Shown: positions 55,863 through 64,000 of the stretch, piece after piece | How positions within the stretch are numbered: the first letter of the stretch is position 1 | Layout of the letters: each line of letters starts with the position of its first letter | Source: Sphaerotilus uruguayifluvii | GTDB lineage: Bacteria; Pseudomonadota; Gammaproteobacteria; Burkholderiales; Burkholderiaceae_C | DNA: 64,000 bases | Assembly: GCF_013294065.1 (NCBI RefSeq) | Contig: NZ_JABSNM010000009.1 | Location: forward strand, 1 to 64,000 | Direction of reading: 5' to 3' | Position numbers and translations under genes: made by a program | Notes under the pieces: generated by a model | What the model was told of the DNA's origin: nothing | Databases searched by the model: none | What the model saw: only the letters and a program-made list of their open reading frames with translations

Positions 55863-56363
55863 TCAGTGTCGGTGATCCTGCAGCGACCGCAGCGGCTGCA
55901 GCAGCTCGCGGCCCCGGGCGGTGCCGGCCTGCCAGGTCACGCGGCGCAGGCCGTCGGCCTGCAGGTCCAGCACCAGCGCCAGGTCGGGCTGCGGCAGCAG
56001 GCCCTCGGCCTTGTCCGGCCATTCGACCAGCTTCAGCCCGGGGCTGGCGAACAGGTCCCGGAAGCCGGCATCTTCCCATTCCCGCGGGTCGCCGAAGCGG
56101 TAGAAATCGAAGTGCCAGATGCCCAGATCCGGGCAATCCGGCAATTCGTGCGGTTCGACGATCGCGTAGCTGGGGCTCCTGATGCGCCCCTGCACGCCCA
56201 GCGCGCGCAGCAGGTGGCGCACGAAGGTGGTCTTGCCGACGCCGAGCGTGCCGTGCAGCGTGATGCAGGCGTCACGGATCGGCGGCGTGCCGGCCAGCGC
56301 TTGCGCGGCCCGTTCGCAGTCGGCCTCGTCGGCCCAGGTCTGGTGGCAGGTTTCTAGAATCAC
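55863..56363 (-). CDS. tsaE: TsaE: tRNA t6A-modification ATPase
   Basis: A 166-residue P-loop protein with Walker A GTLGVGKTT (about residues 38-46) and the family text SPSYAIVEPHE, HFDFYRFGDPREWEDAG and VEWPDKAEG. With TsaB and TsaD it supports threonylcarbamoyl-adenosine formation at position 37 of ANN-decoding tRNAs. The only reasonable start is the GTG at 56363 (VILETCHQ). It is 3 nt from the ATG of the divergent queG gene, so both leaders and their promoters lie inside the other gene. amiC follows directly. Confidence 0.92.
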   Translation of the reverse strand: MILETCHQTWADEADCERAAQALAGTPPIRDACITLHGTLGVGKTTFVRHLLRALGVQGRIRSPSYAIVEPHELPDCPDLGIWHFDFYRFGDPREWEDAGFRDLFASPGLKLVEWPDKAEGLLPQPDLALVLDLQADGLRRVTWQAGTARGRELLQPLRSLQDHRH

Positions 56364-56366
56364 CGG

Positions 56367-57485
56367 ATGAAGGATGACGAACGGATCGCCCGGGACGGGC
56401 GGACACCCGCAGGCGCGCCGGACCCCGATCGGCTGGTGGTGCGGGTGCGCGAATGGGCTCGTGAACTGGGATTTTCCCAGATCGGCATCGCCGATGTACA
56501 TCTGGCTACAGCCGAACCGGGTCTTCTGGCCTGGCTGGAGGCGGGCTTCCACGGCTCGATGCAGTACATGGCCGCGCATGGCCTGCGCCGTGCGCGGCCC
56601 GCCGAGCTGGTGCCGGGCACGGTGCGGGTGATCAGCGTGGCCATGCCCTACCTGCCGCAGGGCACGGCGCCGGGCTGGCGCGACGACGAGCGCGCCCGGC
56701 AGCACCAGCCCGGCGAGGCGGTGATCTCGGTCTATGCGCGCGGGCGGGACTATCACAAGGTGGTGCGCGCGCGGCTGCAGCACCTGGCCGACCGGCTCGC
56801 CGCCGAGATCGGCCCCTTCGGCCATCGGGTCTTCTGCGATTCGGCGCCGGTGCTCGAAGTCGAGCTGGCGGGGCGCGCCGGCCTGGGCTGGCGTGGCAAG
56901 CACACGCTGCTGCTCGACCGCTCGGCCGGCTCGATGTTCTTTCTCGGCGAGCTTTTCGTCGACCTGGCGCTGCCGGTGGATGCGCCCGCCGAGCCGCACT
57001 GCGGGCGCTGCAGCGCCTGCATCGACGCCTGCCCGACCGCGGCGATCGTCGCGCCCTACCGGCTGGATGCGCGGCGCTGCATCAGCTATCTCACGATCGA
57101 GCACGACGGCCCGATCCCCGTCGAGCTGCGCGCGGCGATGGGCAACCGCATCTACGGCTGCGACGACTGCCAGCTCGCCTGCCCGTGGAACAAGTACGCG
57201 CGCACCAGCACGCTGGCCGACTTCGAGGTGCGCCCCGGCATGAGCGGCGCCACGCTGCTGCAGCTCTGGGCCTGGGACGAGGCGGGCTTCCTGCGCCGCA
57301 CCGAGGGCAGCCCGATCCGGCGCATCGGCCACGCGCGCTGGCGGCGCAATCTGGCCGTGGCGATCGGCAACGCCTGGCGCGAGACGGGCGACGCGGTGCT
57401 GGCCGAGGCGCTGCGTGCGGCCCGCGACGGCGCGGACGCGCTGCTGGCCGAGCACATCGACTGGGCGCTTGCGCAGCGGGCTTGA
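56367..57485 (+). CDS. queG: Epoxyqueuosine reductase QueG
   Basis: A 372-residue cobalamin- and iron-sulfur-dependent enzyme that makes queuosine from epoxyqueuosine in tRNA. Two [4Fe-4S] motifs are visible: CGRCSACIDACP (about residues 211-222) and CDDCQLACPWN (about 264-274). The DUF1730 part with KVVRARLQHLADRL and the C-terminal HEAT-like repeat (AIGNAWRETGDAVL) fit the family. It is divergent from tsaE with a 3-nt gap. Both genes modify tRNA, so shared control is plausible. Confidence 0.95.
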   Translation: MKDDERIARDGRTPAGAPDPDRLVVRVREWARELGFSQIGIADVHLATAEPGLLAWLEAGFHGSMQYMAAHGLRRARPAELVPGTVRVISVAMPYLPQGTAPGWRDDERARQHQPGEAVISVYARGRDYHKVVRARLQHLADRLAAEIGPFGHRVFCDSAPVLEVELAGRAGLGWRGKHTLLLDRSAGSMFFLGELFVDLALPVDAPAEPHCGRCSACIDACPTAAIVAPYRLDARRCISYLTIEHDGPIPVELRAAMGNRIYGCDDCQLACPWNKYARTSTLADFEVRPGMSGATLLQLWAWDEAGFLRRTEGSPIRRIGHARWRRNLAVAIGNAWRETGDAVLAEALRAARDGADALLAEHIDWALAQRA

Positions 57486-57497
57486 AGGGCGGCGGGC

Positions 57498-58409
57498 TCA
57501 GCCGCCGTGCAGCACCCGGAAGGCCGCCAGCGCCACCGGCAGGCCGATCATGCCCAGCAGCGTCGAGGCGGTGACCAGACCGGCGACATAGGGCCCGTCG
57601 CCGCCCATGCGCGCGGCCAGCACGAAACAGCTCGACGCAGTGGGCATCGCGGCGAACAGCAGCAGCACCTGGGCCTGGCCGGTCGGCAGCCCGAGCAGCA
57701 GGCCCAGCCCCAGCCCGGCGGCCGGCAGCAGCGCGTGGCGGATCGTCAGCAGCGCCGTCGCCAGCCCCGGCGCCTTGCGCAGCCCGCCGAACTGCAGCCC
57801 TGCGCCCACCGCCATCAGCCCCAGAGGCAAGGCCGCGGCGCCGATGCGCGTGAGCGTCGTGGCCACCGGCACGGGCAGCTGCAGCCCGGCCAGATTGCCG
57901 AGCAGCCCGGCGACGGTGGCCAGGATCAGCGGATTGCGGATCAGCTCGGCGCCGATGCGGTGGCCGCCATGGCGCGCCAGGCTCCAGACCGCACCGATGT
58001 TGCACAGCGGCACGCACAGCGCGATCAGCAGCGCCACCCAGGCCAGCGCCGGCGCGCCGCCGATCCGCTCGGCCATCGCCAGCGCGACATAGGAGTTGAA
58101 GCGGAAGGCCACCTGCGCGCCGCTGGCCTGCAGCTTCGGATCGATCCCCGGCAGCCAGCGCAGCGCGGTCGCCAGCGCGATGCCGGCCAGCACGGTCAGC
58201 ACGCCGCCGGCCGCCAGCCCCATCGTCGCCGCCGGCGCCAGCGGGCTGCGCACGATGGACACGAACAGCAGCACCGGGAACAGCAGCCAGTAGACCAGAC
58301 GCTCGACGCTCTCCCAGACCGGGCGGTCCAGCGCGGTGCGGTGGCAGATCGTCCAGCCGGCCACGATCAGCAGGAAGTCCGGGAGCAGCAGCAGGGCGGT
58401 GTCGAGCAT
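57498..58409 (-). CDS. AEC-family (auxin efflux carrier) transporter
   Basis: A 303-residue inner-membrane protein with about ten hydrophobic segments and a family-typical centre (NPLILATVAGLLGNL, then LPLGLMAVGAGLQFGG). AEC proteins move organic acids such as malonate or malate. The ATG at 58409 is preferred over the TTG three codons before. It is convergent with queG (12 nt between stops) and divergent from the Bug-type binding protein. Confidence 0.88.
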   Translation of the reverse strand: MLDTALLLLPDFLLIVAGWTICHRTALDRPVWESVERLVYWLLFPVLLFVSIVRSPLAPAATMGLAAGGVLTVLAGIALATALRWLPGIDPKLQASGAQVAFRFNSYVALAMAERIGGAPALAWVALLIALCVPLCNIGAVWSLARHGGHRIGAELIRNPLILATVAGLLGNLAGLQLPVPVATTLTRIGAAALPLGLMAVGAGLQFGGLRKAPGLATALLTIRHALLPAAGLGLGLLLGLPTGQAQVLLLFAAMPTASSCFVLAARMGGDGPYVAGLVTASTLLGMIGLPVALAAFRVLHGG

Positions 58410-58523
58410 GGTCGGCAAGGCTATCCGGAGGATGGGGGGTTTCCACTACGCGGCATCCACAATCAGGTGGCCTAGCATGCCCCGGGCACCGCCCGATCCA
58501 TCCGACCCCAGGAGCCTCCCCGA

Positions 58524-59501
58524 ATGAAACGACGTCTGGCCCTCGCGATCCCGACGCTGGCGCTGAGCGCCGCCGTGCCGCTGCCGACCCTGGCCCAGTC
58601 CGCCTATCCGGCCCGTCCGGTCCGGGTGATCGTGCCGTTTGCGCCCGGTGGCACGACCGACATCATCGCGCGCATCATTTCCGACCGGACCGGCGCCGCG
58701 CTGGGCCAGCCGATGGTGGTCGAGAACAAGGCCGGCGGCGGCGGCATCGTCGGCGCGGGCGAGCTGACCAAGGCCGCGCCCGACGGGCATGTGCTGGGCA
58801 TCGCCACCGTCTCGACGGTCGCCTCCAACCCGGCGATCAACCCGCGCACGCCCTACAACCCGCTGACCGACTTCACGCCGATCATCAACATCGCCGCCAC
58901 GCCGAACGTCATCGCGGTGCATCCGAGCTTTCCGGCGCGCGACCACAAGACCTTTCTCGAGGTGCTGAAGAGGAGTCCGGGGCGCTACAGCTACTCCAGC
59001 TCCGGCACCGGCGGCATCGGCCACCTGCAGATGGAGCTCTACAAGAACCTCGCCGGCGTCTTCGTCACGCACATCCCGTACCGCGGGGCGGGGCCCGCGC
59101 TCAACGACACGGTCGCCGGTCAGGTGCCGATCATCTTCGACAACCTGCCCTCGGCGCTGCCCTTCATCCGCGAGGGCCGGCTGATCCCGATCGTCGTGGC
59201 CGCGCCGCAGCGCCTGGCGGTGCTGCCGGGGGTGCCCACCTTCAGGGAGGTCGGCCTCGAGCCGGTCAACCGCATGGCCTTCTACGGCCTGGTCGGGCCG
59301 AAGGGGCTGCCGAAGGAGGTGGTCGAGAAGGTCTCGGCCGCGGTGCGTCACACGCTCGACGATCCCGCGGTCCGCAAGCGCATCGATGACACCGGCTCGC
59401 TGATCGTGGCCAACACGCCCGAGCAGTTCGCCGCGCAGATCCGCGCCGAGTTCGACGTCTACCGCCAGGTCGTCGACAAGCAGAAGCTCACGCTGGACTG
59501 A
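58524..59501 (+). CDS. Bug-family tripartite tricarboxylate substrate-binding protein (TctC)
   Basis: A 325-residue periplasmic protein: signal peptide to about residue 25 (ending TLAQ-S), then the Bug fold with YPARPVRVIVPFAPGGTTDI at the N-terminus, the ENKAGGGGIVGA loop and YSYSSSGTGGIGHLQMEL. Most Bug genes in Burkholderiales are orphans, as here, without tctAB. They bind carboxylates, amino acids or nicotinate-like ligands. A bidirectional terminator follows. Confidence 0.93.
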   Translation: MKRRLALAIPTLALSAAVPLPTLAQSAYPARPVRVIVPFAPGGTTDIIARIISDRTGAALGQPMVVENKAGGGGIVGAGELTKAAPDGHVLGIATVSTVASNPAINPRTPYNPLTDFTPIINIAATPNVIAVHPSFPARDHKTFLEVLKRSPGRYSYSSSGTGGIGHLQMELYKNLAGVFVTHIPYRGAGPALNDTVAGQVPIIFDNLPSALPFIREGRLIPIVVAAPQRLAVLPGVPTFREVGLEPVNRMAFYGLVGPKGLPKEVVEKVSAAVRHTLDDPAVRKRIDDTGSLIVANTPEQFAAQIRAEFDVYRQVVDKQKLTLD

Positions 59502-59537
59502 CGCCCGCGGCGACGCCGACCGCCGCGCAAAGAAAAA

Positions 59538-59564
59538 AGGCCGGTCTTGCGACCGGCCTTTCTT
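59538..59564. terminator. Bidirectional intrinsic terminator, Bug gene / porin
   Basis: AAAGGCCGGTC pairs with GACCGGCCTTT around TTGC. A-rich sequence lies on one side and T-rich on the other, so it can stop both convergent genes; it lies 37 nt after the Bug stop and 23 nt after the porin stop. Confidence 0.93.
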
Positions 59565-59586
59565 GGCTGTCAGGATCGACGGGCGA

Positions 59587-60519
59587 TCAGAACAGGTGAC
59601 GCACGCCGACGGCGTACGAGGTCAGGTCGGTGCCCGAGGTCGCCTTGTAGTCCAGGCGGGTCACGTAGCCGTAGACCTTGGTGCGCTTGCTCAGGTTGTA
59701 GTTGTAGGCCAGGGTCGCTTGCTTGGCTTGCGTGTTGGCGACACCGCCCAGCTTGCCCGAGTAGCCGACGTTGGCGTGGAATTCCGACGCGCCCAGGGCG
59801 TACATGCCGGCCAGGCGGAAGGTGTTCTGCGACTGGTCGGCAGCGTTGGTGAAGCGGGCAGCGTAGCCGCCGAAGGTGAAGGCACCCAGGCCGTACGCAG
59901 CGCGAGCCGAGAAGGCCTTCGCACCGTTGGCCTTGCTGTAGCCGGCACCCAGCTTCAGCGCGCCCAGCTCGTAGTTGGCAGCCAGGTCGACCGGACGCTT
60001 GGTCTGGCCGGTGGCGCGCTCGGCGGTGGCGGCTTCCAGGGTCAGGCCCTTGACGAACTCGGGGGTGCGGTAGGCGACCTTGTTCTGCTTGAAGGTGCTG
60101 CTGTAGTCGTACAGCGCATCAGCCGACGAGCCGGTGTCGTGGTTGTGCATGCTGACGAAGTCAGCGGTGGCCAGCTCCGACTCGGCGTCGAAGTTGCCGA
60201 TGCGGACCATGCCCAGCTTGTCCGAGCTCAGGTTCACTTCCGACTGACGGCCCCAGAAGGTCGAGGTCGAGGCGGTGCCGGTGGTCGGGTCGAAGCTGCT
60301 CTCGACGACGAAGCCGGCCTTCAGGCCGCCGCCCAGATCTTCCGAACCCTTCAGGCCCAGGTACGACGAGTTGTTCTCCAGCGTGTTGTTCTTGACGCCG
60401 AGGGCCTTCTGGTGCTCGGCCGTCACGTTCAGGCGGCCATACAGCGTGACCGAGCTTTGGGCGAGAGCAGCGCCGGAAGCCAGGGTGGCCAGCACGGCGA
60501 GTGCGATGGAGCGCTTCAT
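59587..60519 (-). CDS. General porin (Gram-negative, Omp32 type)
   Basis: A 310-residue outer-membrane protein: signal peptide (residues 1-20, ending ALA-Q), SSVTLYGRLNVT at the first strand, the constriction-loop area around SFDPTTGTASTSTFWGRQS and a final strand ending in Phe (SYAVGVRHLF), which is the BAM recognition signal. It forms 16-strand trimers in relatives. Codon use differs from the neighbours (many Ala GCC/GCA, Lys AAG), as expected for high expression. The upstream 230 bp are the likely control region and hold a palindrome. Confidence 0.94.
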   Translation of the reverse strand: MKRSIALAVLATLASGAALAQSSVTLYGRLNVTAEHQKALGVKNNTLENNSSYLGLKGSEDLGGGLKAGFVVESSFDPTTGTASTSTFWGRQSEVNLSSDKLGMVRIGNFDAESELATADFVSMHNHDTGSSADALYDYSSTFKQNKVAYRTPEFVKGLTLEAATAERATGQTKRPVDLAANYELGALKLGAGYSKANGAKAFSARAAYGLGAFTFGGYAARFTNAADQSQNTFRLAGMYALGASEFHANVGYSGKLGGVANTQAKQATLAYNYNLSKRTKVYGYVTRLDYKATSGTDLTSYAVGVRHLF

Positions 60520-60651
60520 GAGTTTCGTCCTAGAGAAGTGAGTGAGTTTCAGGATCCACGGCTTGCTCGAAGGCGCCGATTGCAGGCCATTCTAGGATCG
60601 AAGATTCGGGAAATTGCGCATGACCAGAGCTTGACGCCACGGAAGATGGTC

Positions 60652-60671
60652 TGTTTCGTTGTGATGAAACA
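60652..60671. promoter_or_regulatory. 20-bp palindrome upstream of the porin gene
   Basis: TGTTTC-N8-GAAACA, perfect arms, about 133-152 bp before the porin ATG. The site is AT-richer than its surroundings and could bind a regulator of the porin or of the ABC permease operon's end. No cognate regulator is known to me. Confidence 0.3.
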
Positions 60672-60749
60672 ACATGGCACGAGGGCTGTGCAGGCGCTGC
60701 ATCAGGCCTGGGCGTGATGCACCACACGGATCACCGTCGTCTGCCCGCG

Positions 60750-61502
60750 TCAGCGTCCGCGCAGATGGGCCGGCGCCTCCAGACGGCGCGCCAGCGTCGT
60801 CAGTATCAGCGTCAGGATCAGGTAGATCGCCGAAATCGCCAGGTAGGGTTCCCAGTAGCGCGAATAGGCGCCCGCCACGGTGCGCGCGGCCAGCGCGAGC
60901 TCGGCCAGGCCGATCGCCGACACCAGCGAGGAATCCTTGATCAGCGTGACGCCCTCGTTGACCAGCGCCGGCACCATGCGCCGGAAGGCCTGCGGCAGGA
61001 TCACGAAGCGCATGCTCTGCGCGTGGGTGAAGCCCAGCGAGTAGGCGGCCTGCGTCTGGCCGAGGTGGATGCTCTGGATGCCGGCGCGGAAGATCTCCGA
61101 GATGTAGGCGCCGGCATTCAGGCTCAGCGCCACGCAGCCGGAGAAGAAGGCGCCATGCTCCTGGCGGAAGGTGCGTGCGGCCTCGCCGGACATCAGCCAG
61201 CCGCCGTCCGGATGGATCAGCGCCGGCATCAGCGCGAAATGCACCAGCAGGATCTGCACGAACAGCGGCGTGCCGCGGAAGAAGGTGACGTAGGCGGTGG
61301 TGAGCGCGCGCAGCAGCTTCATCAGCGCGGCACTGGCCGTCGAGCGCGGCGGCGGCGCGCTGGCCGAGCTGCTCACCAGCCCGAAGGCCACGCCCAGCAG
61401 CAGGCCGGCCGCGATGGCCACCAGCGTCAGCTTGATGGTGGTCAGCACGCCAGCGGCGAACAGCGGGCCGTAGCCGGCCAGGATGTCCCAGCGAAGATCC
61501 AT
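60750..61502 (-). CDS. Polar amino-acid ABC transporter permease (HisMQ type)
   Basis: A 250-residue inner-membrane protein with about five helices. FFRGTPLFVQI, NAGAYISEIFRAGIQSI and the EAA loop QTQAAYSLGFTHAQSMRFVILPQA are typical of His/Gln/Glu permeases. An insertion at ~45-65 (Ser/Ala/Pro-rich) and at ~105-125 lengthens cytosolic or periplasmic loops. Its likely binding protein ends at the right edge of the window on the same strand, beyond the GGDEF-EAL gene. No ATPase gene is visible. Confidence 0.9.
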   Translation of the reverse strand: MDLRWDILAGYGPLFAAGVLTTIKLTLVAIAAGLLLGVAFGLVSSSASAPPPRSTASAALMKLLRALTTAYVTFFRGTPLFVQILLVHFALMPALIHPDGGWLMSGEAARTFRQEHGAFFSGCVALSLNAGAYISEIFRAGIQSIHLGQTQAAYSLGFTHAQSMRFVILPQAFRRMVPALVNEGVTLIKDSSLVSAIGLAELALAARTVAGAYSRYWEPYLAISAIYLILTLILTTLARRLEAPAHLRGR

Positions 61503-61767
61503 GATCGAAGGAGGGGAAAAAGGAGGGGGGGTTGCGGAAAGGGCGGAGTGTGCCCGTGACATGGTTCGCGAGTCTACGCGCCGGGTCCGCCCGCCGGGCC
61601 CGGGAGGCACCCTTGCCGCAGACCGGCCCGCCAGCACGCGTCCTGTTGAAATGCATCACGGGAACTGGTCTGTTCCTCTGCCGGATGAGCCGTCCCGGGG
61701 TTCTACTCGGGGGAGCGGGAGCCGGATTTTCCGGTTCTGTTCAAGGCATCTCGAGGCAGTCGGCATC

Positions 61768-63984
61768 ATGGACGGTCAGGGACACGGCAAAGCGCAAGAG
61801 CAAAAGCAAGAGCCGGCGCATGGATCAGGGCGCGGGCAGGGCCGCGGCACGGACGCGGGCCGTTCGGTCTGGGAAGAGGGCGCGGACTTCGCGCGCATCC
61901 TCTTCCGCGGCCTGCCCGACCTGGCCTGGCTGAAGGATCCGCAGGGGCGCTACCTGTGCTGCAACCGCAGCTTCGAGCGGGTCGTCGGCCGGTGCGAGGC
62001 CGATCTGCGCGGGCTGACCGACCTGGACATGTTCTCGGCCGAGGACGCGGCCTTCTTCCGCAGCAACGACCTGGGCGCGATCGAGGTCGACGGCCTGCAT
62101 GTCAACGAGGAATGGCTGACCTTCCGCGACACCGGCGAGCGCCGGCGCTACGAGGTGCTGAAGACGCCGTTGCGCGGAGACGACGGCGCCTTGATCGGCG
62201 TGCTCGGTGCGGCCCGCGACATCACTCGCCAGCACCGCCAGGACGAGGCGCTGAGGCTGGCCGCGCGCATCTTCGAGTCGGCCGGCGAGTCGATCCTGGT
62301 GACCGACGCCAGCGGCGCCATCGTCGCGTCCAACGCCGCCTTCAGCCGCATTTCCGGCTACCCGGCCGCGGAGGTGATCGGCCGCAATCCGCGCCTGCTG
62401 CGCTCGGGGCGCCAGGGCGCGGCCTTCTACGAGCGCATGTGGCGCCAGCTCGCGCTGCACGACCGCTTCCAGGGCGAGTTCTGGAACCGCGCTCGCGACG
62501 GGCGGCTGTACCCGCTGCTGCAGACGATCACGGTGCTGCGCGACGAGCATGGCCGCATCACCCACTACATCGGGGTCGGCGCCGACCTGTCGCAGCTGCA
62601 CGAGGCCGAGCAGCGCTCGCACCACCTGCGCCAGCACGACACCCTGACCGATCTGCCCAACCGGCAGCTCATCGCCGCGCGGCTGCACGAGTGGATCGAG
62701 GCCCGGCGTGGCGGCGATCGCGCCGCGGCGGTGTCGCTGCTGGTCATCGGGCTGGACGGCTTCAAGTCGATCAACGACACGATGGGCCATGCCGCGGGCG
62801 ACCGGGTGCTGGTCGAGATGGCCGAGCGGCTGCGGGTGCTGGCGGGCGCGCACAGCTTCGTCGGCCGGCTCGGCGGCGACGAGTTCGTGGTGATGCAGGC
62901 CGATGCCGGCCTCGAGCGGGTGCAGGCCGAGGCCCGGGCCTGGCTGGCGGCGCTGGCCGAGCCGATCGCGCTGCAGGGCCATGCGCTGACGGTCACCGTC
63001 TCGATCGGCATCGCGCATTTTCCCGAGGACGGCGAGGGGGCCGACGCGCTGCTGCGCCATGCCGAGAGCGCGCTGCGCGGCGCCAAGGGCGAAGGGCGCA
63101 ACACGCTGCGCCGCTACGACCCGCAGCTGCACCAGGCCTCGCTGGAGCGGCTGCTGCTGCTGTCGTCGCTGCGCCGGGCGGTGCCGGCCGGCGAGCTGCA
63201 TGCCTGGTACCAGCCCAAGCTCGATCTGCACAGCCGCGAGCTGGTCGGCGCCGAGGCGCTGGTGCGCTGGCTGCATCCGGAGCTGGGCTGGGTGTCGCCG
63301 GCGCAGTTCATCCCGGTGGCCGAGCAGACCGACCTGATCGTGGCGATCGGCGAGCGCATGCTCGACACCGTCGCGGCGCAGGTCGCGCGCTGGCATGCGC
63401 AGGGGCGCGGCTGGCTGCCGGTGGCGGTGAACCTGGGCGCGCGCCATTTCGCCGACGCGGGCCTGCCGGCGCGGCTGCAGGCGCTGCGCGATCGCCACGG
63501 CCTGCCCGCGGGCGTGCTGGAGCTGGAGATCACCGAGTCGATGCTGATGACCGCCGGCGGCGCGCCTGAGCAGCGTCTGGGCGAGCTCAGGCGCGCCGGC
63601 GTGAAGCTGTCGATCGACGACTTCGGCACCGGCTACTCGAGCCTGTCCTACCTGAAGCGGCTGCCGGTCGACGCGCTGAAGATCGACCGCAGCTTCGTCG
63701 CGGCGATCGAGAGCGACCGTCGCGACCTGAGCATCGCCACGACCATCATCGCGCTGGCGCGCGGCCTGGGCCTGACGGTGGTCGCCGAGGGTGTCGAGAC
63801 CGAGGGCCAGCGCGAGCTGCTCGAGCAGGAAGGCTGCGCCCAGGGCCAGGGCTGGCTGTTCGCGCACGCGATGCCGCCGGCCGAGTTCGAGGCCTGGTGG
63901 CAGGTCTGGGCCCCGTCGCCGGGGCCGCAGGATCACTTCGACGCGGCGGCGGCGGCCGGCGCGGCACCGAACCAGCTGGCGTAG
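61768..63984 (+). CDS. PAS-PAS-GGDEF-EAL cyclic di-GMP enzyme
   Basis: A 738-residue cytosolic signalling protein. Two PAS domains (~45-165 and ~170-295) sense an unknown cue. A diguanylate cyclase domain (~300-465) has the intact GGDEF (RLGGDEFVV), without an RxxD inhibition site five residues before. A phosphodiesterase domain (~475-725) has EAL (GAEALVRW), the metal-site Asp-Asp (SIDDFGTGYSSLSYLKRLP) and the later ETE. Both enzymatic halves look active. No membrane helix is seen. I chose the ATG at 61768 (MDGQGHG); the frame is open 95 codons further upstream but lacks domain similarity. Its last 52 nt overlap the end of the antisense amino-acid-binding-protein gene. Confidence 0.9.
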   Translation: MDGQGHGKAQEQKQEPAHGSGRGQGRGTDAGRSVWEEGADFARILFRGLPDLAWLKDPQGRYLCCNRSFERVVGRCEADLRGLTDLDMFSAEDAAFFRSNDLGAIEVDGLHVNEEWLTFRDTGERRRYEVLKTPLRGDDGALIGVLGAARDITRQHRQDEALRLAARIFESAGESILVTDASGAIVASNAAFSRISGYPAAEVIGRNPRLLRSGRQGAAFYERMWRQLALHDRFQGEFWNRARDGRLYPLLQTITVLRDEHGRITHYIGVGADLSQLHEAEQRSHHLRQHDTLTDLPNRQLIAARLHEWIEARRGGDRAAAVSLLVIGLDGFKSINDTMGHAAGDRVLVEMAERLRVLAGAHSFVGRLGGDEFVVMQADAGLERVQAEARAWLAALAEPIALQGHALTVTVSIGIAHFPEDGEGADALLRHAESALRGAKGEGRNTLRRYDPQLHQASLERLLLLSSLRRAVPAGELHAWYQPKLDLHSRELVGAEALVRWLHPELGWVSPAQFIPVAEQTDLIVAIGERMLDTVAAQVARWHAQGRGWLPVAVNLGARHFADAGLPARLQALRDRHGLPAGVLELEITESMLMTAGGAPEQRLGELRRAGVKLSIDDFGTGYSSLSYLKRLPVDALKIDRSFVAAIESDRRDLSIATTIIALARGLGLTVVAEGVETEGQRELLEQEGCAQGQGWLFAHAMPPAEFEAWWQVWAPSPGPQDHFDAAAAAGAAPNQLA

Positions 63985-64000
63985 ATCTTGTCGTAGGTGC
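63933..64000 (-). CDS. Amino-acid ABC substrate-binding protein, C-terminal end only
   Basis: The minus strand, read from the right edge in one frame, gives the C-terminal residues TYDKIYASWFG, then an Ala-rich tail ending SK and a TGA stop (63933-63935). The pattern of a final YDKIYxxWFG helix is typical of solute-binding family 3 proteins that bind His, Glu or Gln. It fits as partner of the permease at 60750-61502. Only 21 residues are visible, so the ligand and start are unknown. The end overlaps the GGDEF-EAL gene by 52 nt on the opposite strand. Confidence 0.7.
   Translation of the reverse strand, partial: TYDKIYASWFGAAPAAAAASK

Noticed and set aside
61483-61767. N-terminal extension of the GGDEF-EAL protein
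   Set aside because: The 95 extra codons lack domain or signal features and overlap the divergent permease start; the ATG at 61768 is simpler.

Overview
The window is chromosomal DNA of a high-GC beta-proteobacterium, most likely order Burkholderiales (Comamonadaceae / Sphaerotilaceae side). The evidence is the block gyrA - DUF2059 - serC - pheA - tyrA - aroA::cmk - rpsA - ihfB - lapA - lapB, a Bug-type (TctC) binding protein, a general porin ending in Phe, an OmpA-type lipoprotein with a Pro-Ala linker, and a tmRNA with the tag ANDERFALAA. Genes are dense on both strands with many 1-11 nt overlaps. No rRNA, CRISPR array or insertion sequence was seen.

Layout. (1) 1-3997: right end of an integrative element (DUF3987 helicase-like protein cut by the window edge, Toprim primase, AlpA-like excisionase, an unknown protein, tyrosine integrase). 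It abuts a 3' fragment of a tRNA-Val gene, so that tRNA was probably the target. (2) 4070-12926: LysR and divergent nitronate monooxygenase, an MFS gene that has lost its middle, pyrD, rpiA, a two-component system with a divergent secreted protein, tmRNA and gph. (3) 12923-26960: ubiG, OmpA-like lipoprotein and the gyrA-to-lapB housekeeping block; an AroA-Cmk fusion links the shikimate pathway to CMP kinase. (4) 27182-30095: ComEA-like protein, patatin phospholipase, a small membrane protein and a ureD with no urease genes beside it.

(5) 30184-35312: a minus-strand cluster with a GntR regulator, an NMT1-type ABC importer, a nucleoside deaminase and a 2-oxoglutarate/Fe(II)-type oxygenase. Identical CTGTATACAG palindromes lie before the transporter gene and before the regulator gene. 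With the 8-oxoguanine deaminase at 40192-41673, this points to uptake and breakdown of a purine-like base (inference). (6) 35534-41673: Na/Pi cotransporter, acetate CoA-transferase, and a two-gene secreted-protein module flanked by perfect 51-bp direct repeats.

(7) 41785-46186: a tightly overlapping three-gene operon of a group II PLP decarboxylase, an ATP-grasp protein and a divergent fold-type-I PLP protein. I recognise no named pathway for this set; it is the best candidate here for an undescribed biosynthetic system. It is followed by a GspE/MshEN-like protein whose Walker A Lys, Walker B Glu and His-box His are all replaced, so it is probably not an active ATPase.

(8) 48897-64000: mutL, Liv-type binding protein, DedA, secreted alpha/beta hydrolase, amidase, tsaE and queG (start codons 3 nt apart), AEC transporter, Bug protein, porin, an amino-acid ABC permease, a PAS-GGDEF-EAL protein on the opposite strand, and at the right edge the last codons of an amino-acid binding protein.
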